In this document: in pieces, positions 1 to 9,023 of the stretch
Layout: each line of letters begins with the position of its first letter
Numbering within the stretch: the first letter of the stretch is position 1
Assembly (NCBI GenBank): GCA_002363865.1
Contig: DEWY01000009.1
Coordinates: forward strand, 68,138-132,137
Direction: 5' to 3'
From: Caulobacteraceae bacterium UBA3198
GTDB taxonomy: Bacteria > Pseudomonadota > Alphaproteobacteria > Caulobacterales > Caulobacteraceae
Length of the DNA stretch: 64,000 nucleotides
Notes under the pieces: model-generated
The model's input: only the letters and a program-made list of their open reading frames with translations
What the model was told of the DNA's origin: nothing
The model's database searches: none
Made by a program: the position numbers and the translations under genes

Positions 1-582
1 CAGCCCACGACCCTGACCGGCTCGATCGGCGTCTATGGGGGCAAGCTGGCCCTCGGACCAGCTCTGGCGGAATTCGGCGTCGATATGCGCGAGCTCGGAG
101 TCGGCGGGGACTTCGCCGGCGTCTACGGCACGGGCGGGAGCTTCACCCCGGCCCAGGCGGCGGCCTTCTCGTCCATGATGGACAATGTCTATCAGGAGTT
201 CATCATCCGCGTCGCGCGAGGCCGAAATCTGACGCCGCAGCGGGTGGACGAGATCGCCCGGGGCCGGGTCTGGACCGGCGCCCAGGCCAAGTCCCTGGGG
301 CTGGTGGACGAGGTTGGCGGCTTCTATCAGGCCGTGGACAAGGCCAAGGCCCTCGCCGGCCTCGAAGGCGAGGTCCGTCTTCGCCGCATGACCCCGCACG
401 CCACGCCGCTTCAGGCCCTGGAGCGAGCCCTGGGCATGGGATCGGTCTCGGTGAAGACCCTGGCCGCCGCCGCCTGGGTTCTGGGCGATCCCCGCGCCCA
501 AGGGATGCTGGACACCCTGGCCGCCGAGCGGCTGCGGGCCCAGCACAGCGCCGCCGTCCTGGCCCCGACCCCGGTCCGCTAG
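1..582 (+). CDS. sppA: Signal peptide peptidase SppA, C-terminal part (truncated by window edge)
   Basis: This is the last 193 residues of a protein open at the window edge in frame 1. SppA (protease IV, peptidase family S49) is a membrane-bound serine protease that degrades cleaved signal peptides. The visible start reads TLTGSIGVYGGK, which matches the S49 segment after the catalytic Ser, where TGSIGV lines the active site. Downstream are the family features RVWTGAQAKSLGLVDEVGG and a final helix-rich tail. The catalytic Ser and Lys would lie upstream and cannot be checked. No T-rich terminator follows; only a hairpin at 789-813 is seen. Confidence 0.9.
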   Translation, partial: QPTTLTGSIGVYGGKLALGPALAEFGVDMRELGVGGDFAGVYGTGGSFTPAQAAAFSSMMDNVYQEFIIRVARGRNLTPQRVDEIARGRVWTGAQAKSLGLVDEVGGFYQAVDKAKALAGLEGEVRLRRMTPHATPLQALERALGMGSVSVKTLAAAAWVLGDPRAQGMLDTLAAERLRAQHSAAVLAPTPVR

Positions 583-961
583 AGCCAGAGGGTCGGAAGG
601 TTCGAAGGCGGCACGCAGGAACGCGATCGGGCGTTCGCCGGCCGCTGGCGTGTCTGCGCGTGTAGGTCGGAGCGCGTTGTCGGATCACGACCTGCCATAG
701 CCAGTCCCGTGGGGCGGCAGTTGAGCATCCGCTGAGAGGCTGTGGCGCCAGATGTCACAACGCCTGGGAGCTCTCGCATCTGCGCCGTGGAGGCGCCTCG
801 GCGAGACGCCTCCGGTTGGCCTTCGCCAAGGCGAGCCCGTTGACGTTCCAGGCGCCGCCTGCAGCCAGCGGCTGACGCGCCCCGCCCTCAAGCCTCCAGA
901 CAAAAAGAAAGGGCGGCGGACCGAAGTCCGCCGCCCCCTCTCCAGGTCTGACTGAGGTCTT
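583..961. other. Intergenic stretch between sppA and the TonB receptor gene
   Basis: About 380 bases with no gene I can support. An open frame at 752-955 (+) is Arg/Pro-rich and has no ribosome binding site, so I leave it out. The stretch contains a hairpin at 789-813 (GGAGGCG/CGCCTCC arms with an inner CTC/GAG pair) without a T tract, which might end the sppA transcript. The intrinsic terminator of the opposing gene lies at 901-936. Confidence 0.6.
901..936 (-). terminator. Intrinsic terminator of the TonB receptor gene
   Basis: On the minus strand an 11-bp perfect stem (GGGCGGCGGAC with its complement, 911-921 and 926-936) is closed by a TTCG loop of the very stable C(UUCG)G type. It is followed by TTTCTTTTTG (910-901). 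It lies 26 bases after the receptor stop codon. Confidence 0.9.
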
Positions 962-3931
962 TTAGAACCGCAGGTTCAGGCCGACCGCGAAGATGCGGCC
1001 GAGGGTGTCGTAGGCGCTGGGCAGGGTGTTGCCCGAGTTGGCCGACGTGGTGGCCGCTTCGTTGCCGAGGACCGGGGGATCCTTCTCGAGCAGGTTCTGC
1101 ACGGAGAAGGTCACCTTGGCCACGTCGTTGAAGGCGTAGCTGGCGGCCAGATCGATGTAGTTGTAGGCCTCGATTTCGCGGAAGGCCGCGAAGGTGTTGG
1201 GCTGTTGAACCGGCTCGATCTCGACCTTGTTCAGGTGACGCCACAGGTAGGACACCTGCAGGTCGCCCATGGTCCAGGTGGTCCGCTGAACGAAGCGGAA
1301 CTTGTGGGTCGGGTTGCCGCAGCTGGTGCCGTAGTAACCCAGGCAGTCGATTTCCGGCACGGTGGTGCTCGAGCGCGACTCGTTGGTCAGGTAGTAGTTA
1401 CCGGTCCAGGAGAAGGCCAGGCTGCCCCAGCGCTCATTCAGGCCGACGGTGTCGAGGTCGAGGCCGAAGTTGACCGCAGCTTCGATACCTTCAGCACGAA
1501 TGTAGTTCAGGTTGGTGGTGAAGCGCTGGACGCCCGAGCCCGGCGAGGCGATGTCGCCGTTCACACGGACGATACGGTCGCAGAACCGCTGGATGCCGGA
1601 GACATAGCAGCCGTCCAGGGTTTCCTGGGCGGAGAAGGCGCCGATGTAGTCCTTCACCTCGATGTCATAGTAGTCGAGCGAGATGACCGGGCTGCGCAGA
1701 GCGGTCAGGAAGGTAGGCGTCCAGACCAGGCCGACGGTGGTCGTATCCGCCAGTTCCGCCGACGGCAGGTTCTGGAGATCGGTGCCTTCGAAGGTGCTGA
1801 TCTGGCCGGACACGATGTCCTGAACCGTACCGACCTGGGCGGCCGTCATACCGGTGGCGATACAACGGGCGCGGACTTCCGCCGAGATGGCGTTCGGGTT
1901 GCCGACCGAGCAGTAGTCATAGTCGGCGTTCCGCAGGGCGGTGATCACCGGCGCGGCGAGTTCGCCGACGTTCGGGGCGCGGGCGGCGCGCTGACGCATG
2001 ACACGCAGCAGCAGGCCGTCGAAGGGCTCGTAGTTCACGCCCGCCTTCCAGGTGCTGTAGGTCCCGGAAGGATTGTAGTCGGAGTAGCGATAGCCGAGTT
2101 CCAGACCCAGGGACTGAGCCAGGGGCTGGTCCATGGCGATCGGAACGATCATTTCGCCGAAGATTTCGTGCGCGTCGAAGCCGCCCGCGATCGGCAGCTG
2201 GTTGCCGCCGGCGCCGCCGAGGCAGCTGACCGGAGCGAGCTTCCAGCACTCGTCGGGGGTGAAGCGACCGAACTCTTCGCGGTATTCCACGCCAAGCGAG
2301 GCCACGACGGGCTGGGTCGCCCAGGGGCTTTGCAGCGCGCCGAGTTCACCGTTCACAGACGCGTTGAACACGGTCTGCTCGTAGTTTTCCGAAATGATCG
2401 CCGTGGCGCTGGAATAGGCCGCCATGGCAGGCGTGATCGCCCCGAAGGCGCCGAAGGGATTGATCGGCACGCAGGCGGCGGTGTCGACGCGGCAGGTCGT
2501 CGTGGAGACGGCGTTCAGCGCGTTGCCGAAGTTGGTGGTGTTGGTGTAGCCGGCCGAGATGTTGGTCCGGTCAACCTCACCCTTCTGCAGGTAGATGTCC
2601 CAGTTCCAGTTTTCCATCAGCTGGCCACGCAGGCCGAGGGTGAACTGGAACATGTTGTTGTCGTACTGGGTCGAACGGGCGCCCAGCTCAACGGTGCGGC
2701 GGCGGATAACCAGGCTCAGGTCATCCGGGGTGTCGACCACGCCGTTGTTGTTCAGGTCACGCCAGCTGGTGGCCGGCAGGGTGCCGGCGGTGCGGGCGGT
2801 GTTGGCCGCATTGATCAGGGTCGTTTGAGCCTGGGCGGTCAGATAGGGGTTGGCCAGCGGCACGAAGAAGGAGTTGCCGAAGATGCCCGACGGGGCGACC
2901 TGCTGGGTCACGTTGGTCGACGAGTAGATGAAGCGGCCATAGGCCTCGACATTGTCGGCCAGCTCATAATAGCCGATCGCGGTGGCGCCGTAACGCTCCT
3001 GCGGGGTCTGATAGTAGTTGTAGGGGTTGAAGTTGAACACCGAGCAGTTCGGGCCCAGCGTACCGTCTTCACGGAACTGAAGCGCCGAGGTGCCGACGCC
3101 GGTGATCTGGGTGCGGGTCGGGATGGTGGTGGTCGAACCACCAGCCGCCACGGCGTTGGGGCCGCCGCAGCCGGCCGGCGACGGGGTCGGTTGCTGGCCG
3201 TTGAGGAAGTTCTGATAGTTGGCGCCGTTGGCGGTCACGATGCCGAGGTTGCCGAGCGGGCGGGCGCCGAGCAGGACGGCCTCACGCTTGGAGTAGTTCA
3301 TGCTCATGGCGACGTTGCCGCGGCCATCGGCGATGTTGGAGCCGAAGGTCAGCGAGGTCGAGATCACTTCGCCGTCGCCTTCGCCGGTCACCGAGTACTT
3401 GGTGTCCAGTTCGACGCCTTCAAAATCCTTCTTCAGGATGAAGTTGATGGCGCCCGAGATGGCGTCCGAACCGTACACGGCCGAGGCGCCGCCGGTGATG
3501 ACGTCAATGCGCTCGAGGAAGGCGGTGGGGATGACCGAGACGTCAACGCGACCGTCGGTGTTGTAGGGGGTGACCCGCTGACCATCGATCAGGATCAGGT
3601 TCCGCTGGGCGCCGAGGCCGCGCAGGTTGATGGTCGACACGCCGGCGGTGCCGTTGTTCACCGCGTCGCCGTCCGAGGGGACGGAGATGGGCAGGAAGCG
3701 GATGATCTTTTCCACTTCCGGCTGCTGCTGCAGACCGATTTCGGCCGCGCCGACCGTCAGGATCGGGCTGGCCGACTCAAGGCCGGGCACCTGAATGCGC
3801 GAACCGGTGACGACCAGTTCTTCGACTTCGGCGACCTGGGCGGCGGCCGGCGAAACGGCCATGGCGGCGAACGCCGCACCACAGATCATCGATGACGCCA
3901 TCAGGCGCTGTCGCTTGGATTTGATGTTCAA
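962..3931 (-). CDS. TonB-dependent outer-membrane receptor
   Basis: 989-residue outer-membrane receptor that would import a large substrate with energy from TonB/ExbBD. I chose the TTG start at 3931 because GGAGG (3940-3944) lies eight bases upstream and the product then begins MNIKSKRQRLMASSMICGAA, a normal signal peptide ending in AAAQ. A GTG at 3994 would add 21 residues without a binding site. A TonB-box-like segment (EELVVTGSRI) is followed by the plug domain with INLRGLGAQRNLILIDGQR and GGASAVYGSDAISGAINFILKK. The long barrel ends in an aromatic residue (FAVGLNLRF). The substrate is unknown. The gene lies immediately downstream of a peptide-importer binding protein on the same strand, so peptides are a reasonable guess. 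Confidence 0.92.
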   Translation of the reverse strand: MNIKSKRQRLMASSMICGAAFAAMAVSPAAAQVAEVEELVVTGSRIQVPGLESASPILTVGAAEIGLQQQPEVEKIIRFLPISVPSDGDAVNNGTAGVSTINLRGLGAQRNLILIDGQRVTPYNTDGRVDVSVIPTAFLERIDVITGGASAVYGSDAISGAINFILKKDFEGVELDTKYSVTGEGDGEVISTSLTFGSNIADGRGNVAMSMNYSKREAVLLGARPLGNLGIVTANGANYQNFLNGQQPTPSPAGCGGPNAVAAGGSTTTIPTRTQITGVGTSALQFREDGTLGPNCSVFNFNPYNYYQTPQERYGATAIGYYELADNVEAYGRFIYSSTNVTQQVAPSGIFGNSFFVPLANPYLTAQAQTTLINAANTARTAGTLPATSWRDLNNNGVVDTPDDLSLVIRRRTVELGARSTQYDNNMFQFTLGLRGQLMENWNWDIYLQKGEVDRTNISAGYTNTTNFGNALNAVSTTTCRVDTAACVPINPFGAFGAITPAMAAYSSATAIISENYEQTVFNASVNGELGALQSPWATQPVVASLGVEYREEFGRFTPDECWKLAPVSCLGGAGGNQLPIAGGFDAHEIFGEMIVPIAMDQPLAQSLGLELGYRYSDYNPSGTYSTWKAGVNYEPFDGLLLRVMRQRAARAPNVGELAAPVITALRNADYDYCSVGNPNAISAEVRARCIATGMTAAQVGTVQDIVSGQISTFEGTDLQNLPSAELADTTTVGLVWTPTFLTALRSPVISLDYYDIEVKDYIGAFSAQETLDGCYVSGIQRFCDRIVRVNGDIASPGSGVQRFTTNLNYIRAEGIEAAVNFGLDLDTVGLNERWGSLAFSWTGNYYLTNESRSSTTVPEIDCLGYYGTSCGNPTHKFRFVQRTTWTMGDLQVSYLWRHLNKVEIEPVQQPNTFAAFREIEAYNYIDLAASYAFNDVAKVTFSVQNLLEKDPPVLGNEAATTSANSGNTLPSAYDTLGRIFAVGLNLRF

Positions 3932-4150
3932 GGTCAGATCCTCCAGCGGGCCGATCACACATCCGAGACGGACAGGCGCCGAGCCGCTCCCCACAAAAAA
4001 AGTGTCCCGCGGATCGAGACCGACCCGGGTTACGAGGGAGTTACGGGGGTTACGGAACGAGGGTCAACGGCCATTAACAAGCCGCAATGTTTTCGCGCCC
4101 TACCTGTCACATTCCAGACACAGACTGGTCACGGCTAAGGCGCTTGACGA

Positions 4151-5842
4151 TCATTTCATGCCCCGATCCGCACTCTGAGCATCTTGGACGCATAGATATC
4201 GCGTCCGGTGGTGGTCGATTATGTTGTCGACCCATCCGGTCACTCTGGGGTTCACCAGGGCCTTTGTGTTCAAAAAATAGACCGGAACAATGGGCGCATC
4301 CTCCAGCATGATACGCTCGGCCTCGGCCAGGTAGCCCGCCCGGATCTCAGCGTCCGGCTCGTTGTCGGCCTTGCGCAGAAGCTCGTCATAGGTGGGATTG
4401 CTGTAGTCCCCATAATTCTGCGAGCCGGCCGAGGACTGGTTCAGATAGAGGAAGCTCATGGCGTCGTTGTAGTCGGCCACCCAGCCGGCGTCGGCGATCT
4501 GGAAGTCCCGCACCCGGTAGGCCGCGTAGGCGATCTGGACCTCGTTCTGCGCCAGGGCGAGATCGATTCCCACCTGTTTCAGGTCGGCCTGGATCGCGGG
4601 CATGAACAGGGTCGGGTCCGACGAATTTCGGTGCTTGATCTCAAGCTTCAGGGGATTGGACGGGCCATAGCCGGCCTGCGCCAGCAGACGCCGGGCCTCG
4701 TCCTGGCGCCGCTCTAGGGACCAGTCGACCCATTCCGGCTCCGGAGGCGAGACATAGTTGGCCACGCCAGGCGGCACGTAGTTGTAGGCCGGAACCTGGC
4801 CACCGCGCAGCAGCTTGTCGGTGATGAACTCCCGGTCGATGGCCATGCTGACGGCCCGGCGCACCCGGATGTCCTGCAGCGGCTCGACATTGGAATTGAA
4901 CGCTAGATAGGCGACGCCGAGATAGGTGTGGGTCCGCACATAGTCCGGGATTTCCTGGCGCAGGAAGCCGATCCGGTTGGACTGGACCTCATAGCTGATG
5001 TCCAGCTCCCCGCGGCGCACCCGACGCTCGGAGCTCGCCGCATCGGTGGTGGGGTAATAGTAGACCTGATCCACGCAGACCTGATCGGCCTCGTAGAACA
5101 GCGGGTTCTTGGTCATCTTCACATAGTCCCCCAGCCGCCAGGTCTCGATGCGGTAGGGGCCGTTGGTGACGATGTTCTGCGGCTGGACCCAGGCGTCGCC
5201 CAGGCGCTCCACCAGATGCTTGGGCACCGGCGACATGGTCTGGTGCTTGGCCACTTCGGTCAGGTAGGGCGCCGGATGCACCAGACGGATTTCCAGGGTG
5301 CGGGGATCGATCGCCCTGACGCCCAGGGTCTCGGCCCCGGCCTTGCCTTCGTTCAGCGCCTGGGCGCCCTCGATGAAATAGAGCAGCGAGGAATATTCCG
5401 AGGCCGTCTCCGGCAGCAGGATGCGACGCAGGGAGAAGACGAAGTCCTCGGCGGTCACGGGCACGCCGTCGGACCAGACGGCCTCGCGCAGATAAAAGGT
5501 CCAGACCAGGCCATCGTCGCTGACCTCCCAGCGCTCGGCCATGCCGGGCGCCACGCCGCCGCTGGCGTCGTCCTGGGTCAGCCCGATGAAGGCGTCAGAG
5601 AGGATGCGGCTCTCCCAGGTGCCGGTGGCCTTATGGGGATCCAGGGTCGCCGGCTCGGAACCGTTGCCGATCAGCAGGCAGACCTCGCCCTCAGGACAGG
5701 GCGGGCGCACCGGCGCCTGAGGCGCGCAGGCCACCGCGGCGGTCAGGATCGCAGGGACGAGGATCGCCAGGGCGACCTTGGGCGAAGAGAAGAGATTGCG
5801 CCGACCGCGGCGGACCTCTTCAATGAGGCTTGGAAAGATCAT
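4151..5842 (-). CDS. oppA: Peptide ABC transporter substrate-binding protein (OppA family, SBP family 5)
   Basis: 563-residue periplasmic solute-binding protein for oligopeptides. The start at 5842 gives MIFPSLIEEVRR, then a hydrophobic segment ending in TAAVAC, a slightly atypical lipobox, so it is probably a lipoprotein. Family features are GSEPATLDPHKATGTWES, the segment TFYLREAVWSDGVPVTAEDFV, and the C-terminal YNDAMSFLYLN region. It is separated from the two permease genes on the same strand by a gene on the opposite strand (5853-6395). There is no clear ribosome binding site before this ATG, and only ten bases separate it from the divergent start, so transcription signals must lie inside neighbouring coding sequence. 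Confidence 0.9.
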   Translation of the reverse strand: MIFPSLIEEVRRGRRNLFSSPKVALAILVPAILTAAVACAPQAPVRPPCPEGEVCLLIGNGSEPATLDPHKATGTWESRILSDAFIGLTQDDASGGVAPGMAERWEVSDDGLVWTFYLREAVWSDGVPVTAEDFVFSLRRILLPETASEYSSLLYFIEGAQALNEGKAGAETLGVRAIDPRTLEIRLVHPAPYLTEVAKHQTMSPVPKHLVERLGDAWVQPQNIVTNGPYRIETWRLGDYVKMTKNPLFYEADQVCVDQVYYYPTTDAASSERRVRRGELDISYEVQSNRIGFLRQEIPDYVRTHTYLGVAYLAFNSNVEPLQDIRVRRAVSMAIDREFITDKLLRGGQVPAYNYVPPGVANYVSPPEPEWVDWSLERRQDEARRLLAQAGYGPSNPLKLEIKHRNSSDPTLFMPAIQADLKQVGIDLALAQNEVQIAYAAYRVRDFQIADAGWVADYNDAMSFLYLNQSSAGSQNYGDYSNPTYDELLRKADNEPDAEIRAGYLAEAERIMLEDAPIVPVYFLNTKALVNPRVTGWVDNIIDHHRTRYLCVQDAQSADRGMK

Positions 5843-5852
5843 GAGGCAACCG

Positions 5853-6395
5853 ATGACAGGTTTTTGGCCCGGGGCAAGACTCAGCCTGGCGCTCGCCGGC
5901 GCCTGCGCGCTGGCGCCGCAAGGCGTCCAGGCGCAGTCCCCCACCGTGCCGGGACGGGCGGCGATTCTGCAGTCCCTGCTGGACTGCCGCGGGCTCAGCG
6001 ACGATGCGGCGCGATTGGCCTGCTACGATCAGGCCGCCGGCGTCATGGACCAGGCCGAGGCCAAGGGCGACATCGTGGTGGTCGACCGCGAGCAGGCCCG
6101 CACCGTGCGCCGCCAGACCTTCGGCTTCACCATGCCCTCCATGGCGCTCTTCGAACGCGGCGTCGCGCCCGAGGAGATGGACAACATCACCGGCGTGGCC
6201 AAGCGGGCCTATCAGGCCGACGGCAAGTGGGTGATTGAGCTGGAAGACGGCGCGGTCTGGCAGCAGACCGACACCGAGGTGGTCGGCCGCCGCCCGCGGG
6301 CCGGAACCAAGGTGGAGATCCGCAAGGCCTCCCTGGGCAGCTACTTCATGAACCTGGACGGCCAGCGCGCCGTGCGGGCCAAGCGGGTGCAATAG
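5853..6395 (+). CDS. Exported protein of unknown function, inserted in the peptide transporter cluster
   Basis: 180 residues. The ATG at 5853 is preferred over one at 5841 because GAGG (5843-5846) sits six bases before it and the product then starts with a clean signal peptide (MTGFWPGAR, hydrophobic core, cleavage after GVQA). The mature part begins with a short motif, LLDCRGLSDDAARLACYD, seen at the start of many small exported alphaproteobacterial proteins. After it comes a beta-rich domain with a Trp-containing core (KWVIELEDGAVWQQTD) that resembles a small barrel. I do not know its role. It faces the opposite way from the transporter genes on both sides. Confidence 0.8.
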   Translation: MTGFWPGARLSLALAGACALAPQGVQAQSPTVPGRAAILQSLLDCRGLSDDAARLACYDQAAGVMDQAEAKGDIVVVDREQARTVRRQTFGFTMPSMALFERGVAPEEMDNITGVAKRAYQADGKWVIELEDGAVWQQTDTEVVGRRPRAGTKVEIRKASLGSYFMNLDGQRAVRAKRVQ

Positions 6396-6414
6396 CCACC
6401 CGCGCCGGCGGCGC

Positions 6415-7323
6415 CTATCGGTCCTTGGGATCGATGGCGTCGCGCAGGCCGTCGCCGATGAAGTTGAAGCTCATCAGGGTGACGACCATGGTCAGCGACG
6501 GGAAGACCAGCAGCCACCAGGCCAGCTCCATGTCCTGGGCGCCGTTGGCGATCAGGGTGCCCAGCGAGGCCATGGGCGGCTGAACGCCGAGGCCCAGGAA
6601 CGACAGGAAGCTCTCGGCCAGGATCACCGCGGGGATGGTCAGGGTCACATAGACCACCACCGGACCCAGCAGGTTGGGGATGATGTGCTTGGCGATGATG
6701 CCGCCGTCGCCCAGGCCCGCGGCGCGGGCGGCCTCGACGAACTCCTTGTGCTTCAGCGACAGGGTCTGGCCGCGCACGATCCGCGACATGGTCAGCCACT
6801 CTACCGCCCCGATGGCCACGAAGATCAGGATGATGTTCGAGCCGAAGGTGACCATCAGCAGGATGACGAAGAAGATGAAGGGCAGCGAATAGAGCACGTC
6901 GACGACGCGCATCATGATCTCGTCGATCCGCCCGCCGAGATAGCCGGCCATCGCCCCCCAGGCGACGCCGATGATCAGCGAAACACTGGTGGCCACCAGA
7001 CCGATGGCGAGCGAGACCCGAAGCCCCGTCAGGAGGCGCGCCAGCAGGTCGCGCCCGAGCGAGTCGGCGCCCAGCAGGTGGCCCTGGGTGAGCGGCGGGG
7101 CCCACACATGGTCCTTGTTGATCTGGTCATAGGCATAGGGCGTGAAGTACGGCCCGATGATCGCCGCCAGCACCAGCAGGCCCAGCACGATCATGCCGCC
7201 TACCGCCGCCTTGTTGCGCAGCAGCCGGCGGCGCGCATCGTCCCACAGGCTGCGCCCCCGGGCGGCCTTTTCCATGGTTTCTGCGCCGACCCGCGAACCG
7301 GGCGTCAGGATGGTTCCGGTCAT
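6415..7323 (-). CDS. oppC: Peptide ABC transporter permease, OppC type
   Basis: 302-residue inner-membrane permease that would pair with the product of the next gene upstream. The ATG at 7323 overlaps the stop codon of oppB by four bases (ATGA), indicating translational coupling. It has the N-terminal extension of OppC (RRRLLRNKAAVGGMIVLGLLVL), the hallmark HLLGADSLGRDLLARLL, several membrane helices, and the EAA loop (EFVEAARAAGLGDGGIIAKHIIPN) that contacts the ATPase. No OppD/OppF ATPase gene follows; the next gene lies on the other strand. Confidence 0.92.
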   Translation of the reverse strand: MTGTILTPGSRVGAETMEKAARGRSLWDDARRRLLRNKAAVGGMIVLGLLVLAAIIGPYFTPYAYDQINKDHVWAPPLTQGHLLGADSLGRDLLARLLTGLRVSLAIGLVATSVSLIIGVAWGAMAGYLGGRIDEIMMRVVDVLYSLPFIFFVILLMVTFGSNIILIFVAIGAVEWLTMSRIVRGQTLSLKHKEFVEAARAAGLGDGGIIAKHIIPNLLGPVVVYVTLTIPAVILAESFLSFLGLGVQPPMASLGTLIANGAQDMELAWWLLVFPSLTMVVTLMSFNFIGDGLRDAIDPKDR

Positions 7324-8243
7324 GACAGGCGCACCCGCGGATCGAGAACCGCGTGCAGCAGGTCGGCGATCAGATTGAGGATCAGGATCAGGGCGGCGTA
7401 GAAGATCACCATGCCCATGACCACGGTGTAGTCGCGCTGCAGCGCGCTGATGACGAAGAACTTGCCCAGGCCCGGCAGGTTGAAGATCTTCTCCACCACC
7501 AGGGAGCCGGTGATCAGGCCCGCGGCGGCCGGCCCCAGATAGCTGACCAGGGGCAGGATGGCCGCGCGCAGGGCGTGGCGGCGCACGATCCGGTTTTCCG
7601 GCAGGCCCTTGGCCCGGGCGGTGCGGATATAGTTCGAGCGCAGCACCTCGACCATGCCGGCCCGGGTCAGGCGCGAGATGATCGCCACCTGCGGCAGGGT
7701 CAGCACCACGATGGGCAGGATCAGGTTGGTCAGCGCCCCGCCATTCCACCCGGCGCTGGGCAGCCATCCGAGCTTGGAGGCGATCACCAGCACCAGCACC
7801 GGGGCGGTGACGAAGGTGGGAATACAGACCCCCAATATGGCGATGGTCATGACCACATAGTCGGTGGTCTGGTTCTGTCTGAGCGCCGCCAGCACCCCGA
7901 GGCTGACGCCGATGACGGTGGCCAGGATGATGGAGGACAGGCCGAGCGTCAGGCTGACGCGATAGTTCTCCTGCAGGATCTGCAGGACGGTCTTATCCTT
8001 GTATTTCAGGGACGGCCCCAGGTCCCCCTGGACCACGCCGGCCAGATAGGCGCCGTACTGTTCGTGAAGCGGCCGGTCCATGCCGTACTTGGCCATGACA
8101 TTGGCCTCGATCTCCGGCGACAGCTTGCGGTCCCCGTCAAATGGGCTGCCTGGGGCGGCGCGCATCATGAAGAAGGCCACCGTGATCACCAGGAACAGGG
8201 TGGGAATGGCGATGAGAAGGCGTCGGCCTATGAAACGCAGCAT
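7320..8243 (-). CDS. oppB: Peptide ABC transporter permease, OppB type
   Basis: 307-residue inner-membrane permease, first gene of the transporter run. The ATG at 8243 gives MLRFIGRRLLIAIPTLFLV, the usual OppB beginning. A TTG at 8327 would add 28 uncharged-to-mixed residues and has no better binding site. It shows the YGMDRPLHEQYGAYL segment typical of OppB, five to six membrane helices, and the EAA loop (NYIRTARAKGLPENRIVRRHALR). It overlaps oppC by four bases. Confidence 0.92.
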   Translation of the reverse strand: MLRFIGRRLLIAIPTLFLVITVAFFMMRAAPGSPFDGDRKLSPEIEANVMAKYGMDRPLHEQYGAYLAGVVQGDLGPSLKYKDKTVLQILQENYRVSLTLGLSSIILATVIGVSLGVLAALRQNQTTDYVVMTIAILGVCIPTFVTAPVLVLVIASKLGWLPSAGWNGGALTNLILPIVVLTLPQVAIISRLTRAGMVEVLRSNYIRTARAKGLPENRIVRRHALRAAILPLVSYLGPAAAGLITGSLVVEKIFNLPGLGKFFVISALQRDYTVVMGMVIFYAALILILNLIADLLHAVLDPRVRLS

Positions 8244-8362
8244 GAGGGGTGGCTTGGTCTTCCGCTGAAGGCCTGCGGCCTGGGGGCCGGGCGTTGCGAA
8301 ACTTTCATCGCGCCCCGATGATGTCAAACAAAGCCGTAACCCTCGTCACATCCAAGGCCCCC

Positions 8363-8770
8363 ATGACCCAGTTCCGACGCGTCACCGACCAGTTCTCCGT
8401 GAGCCCGCAGATCGCCGTGGACGACGTGGCGCAGGCCGCCGCCCAAGGGGTGGTCCTGATCATCAACAACCGCCCCGACGGGGAAGATCCGGCCCAGCCC
8501 CAGGGGGCGGAGATCGAGGCGGCGGCGCGGGCCGCGGGCCTGGACTACGTCGCTATTCCGGTGCGCGGCGGCCCTGACGCCGCCCAGGCCCAGGCTCAGC
8601 GGCAGGCCGTCGAGGCCGCCCAGGGGCCGGTGCTGGCCTATTGCCGGTCCGGCACGCGCTCCATCGTCACCTGGGCGATCGGTCAGGCCCAGTCGGGCGT
8701 CATGGATCGCCAGACCCTGATCGCCCTGGGCGCCGAGGCCGGCTATGACCTCTCCGGCGTGCTCGGTTGA
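8363..8770 (+). CDS. Rhodanese/phosphatase-like protein of the TIGR01244 (DUF442) family
   Basis: 135 residues, cytoplasmic. The fold is that of a small dual-specificity phosphatase or rhodanese. The family often accompanies sulfide or persulfide metabolism (as in the N-terminal part of Blh), but here the gene stands alone. The active loop is YCRSGTRS near the C-terminus, a Cys-x4-Arg loop as in rhodaneses. The N-terminal phrase SPQIAVDDVAQAAAQGVVLIINNRPDGE is characteristic of the family. The ATG at 8363 has AAGG just upstream; an in-frame ATG at 8321 is possible but overlaps more of the divergent promoter region. Confidence 0.85.
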   Translation: MTQFRRVTDQFSVSPQIAVDDVAQAAAQGVVLIINNRPDGEDPAQPQGAEIEAAARAAGLDYVAIPVRGGPDAAQAQAQRQAVEAAQGPVLAYCRSGTRSIVTWAIGQAQSGVMDRQTLIALGAEAGYDLSGVLG

Positions 8771-8783
8771 GCCCCGCTGGCCT

Positions 8784-8942
8784 TTAGCGCAGCTCGGCGA
8801 GACTGACCCGGGCGGCCATCGCCGCCGGCTCGGCCTCGCAGCTGGCCAGCGCCAGGGTCAGCTGAGCCGCCATGAGACACAGCATGGCGAAGGCGGCCCG
8901 TTGGAGCCGTTTTGAGACAAAAATGGCGGCGTCTGCGATCAT
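8784..8942 (-). CDS. Small hydrophobic protein, probably exported
   Basis: 52 residues, with AGGGAAG six bases before the ATG. It begins with a basic segment (SKRLQR), then a hydrophobic stretch (AAFAMLCLMAAQLTLALASC) and a short Ala-rich tail. That is either a signal peptide with a tiny mature part or a single membrane anchor. It converges with the upstream rhodanese-like gene, with 13 bases between stop codons. I recognise no family. The binding site and the basic-plus-hydrophobic layout are the only support. Confidence 0.45.
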   Translation of the reverse strand: MIADAAIFVSKRLQRAAFAMLCLMAAQLTLALASCEAEPAAMAARVSLAELR

Positions 8943-9023
8943 GTCTGACTTCCCTGCCCTATCACCGCCCCTGTTCCGCAACTTCGGCGCCGCCAGGATC
9001 GCCGCCCCCGGGAGCCCCTGCTG

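Noticed and set aside
752..955. Plus-strand frame of 67 codons after sppA
   Set aside because: No ribosome binding site, Arg/Pro-rich translation, and it runs through the terminator of the opposing gene.
1205..3895. Very long plus-strand open frame (896 codons) opposite the first TonB receptor
   Set aside because: It mirrors the receptor gene in full, is Gly/Ala/Arg/Val/Asp-rich without domains or a ribosome binding site, and the minus strand gives a complete receptor. It is a GC-rich shadow frame.
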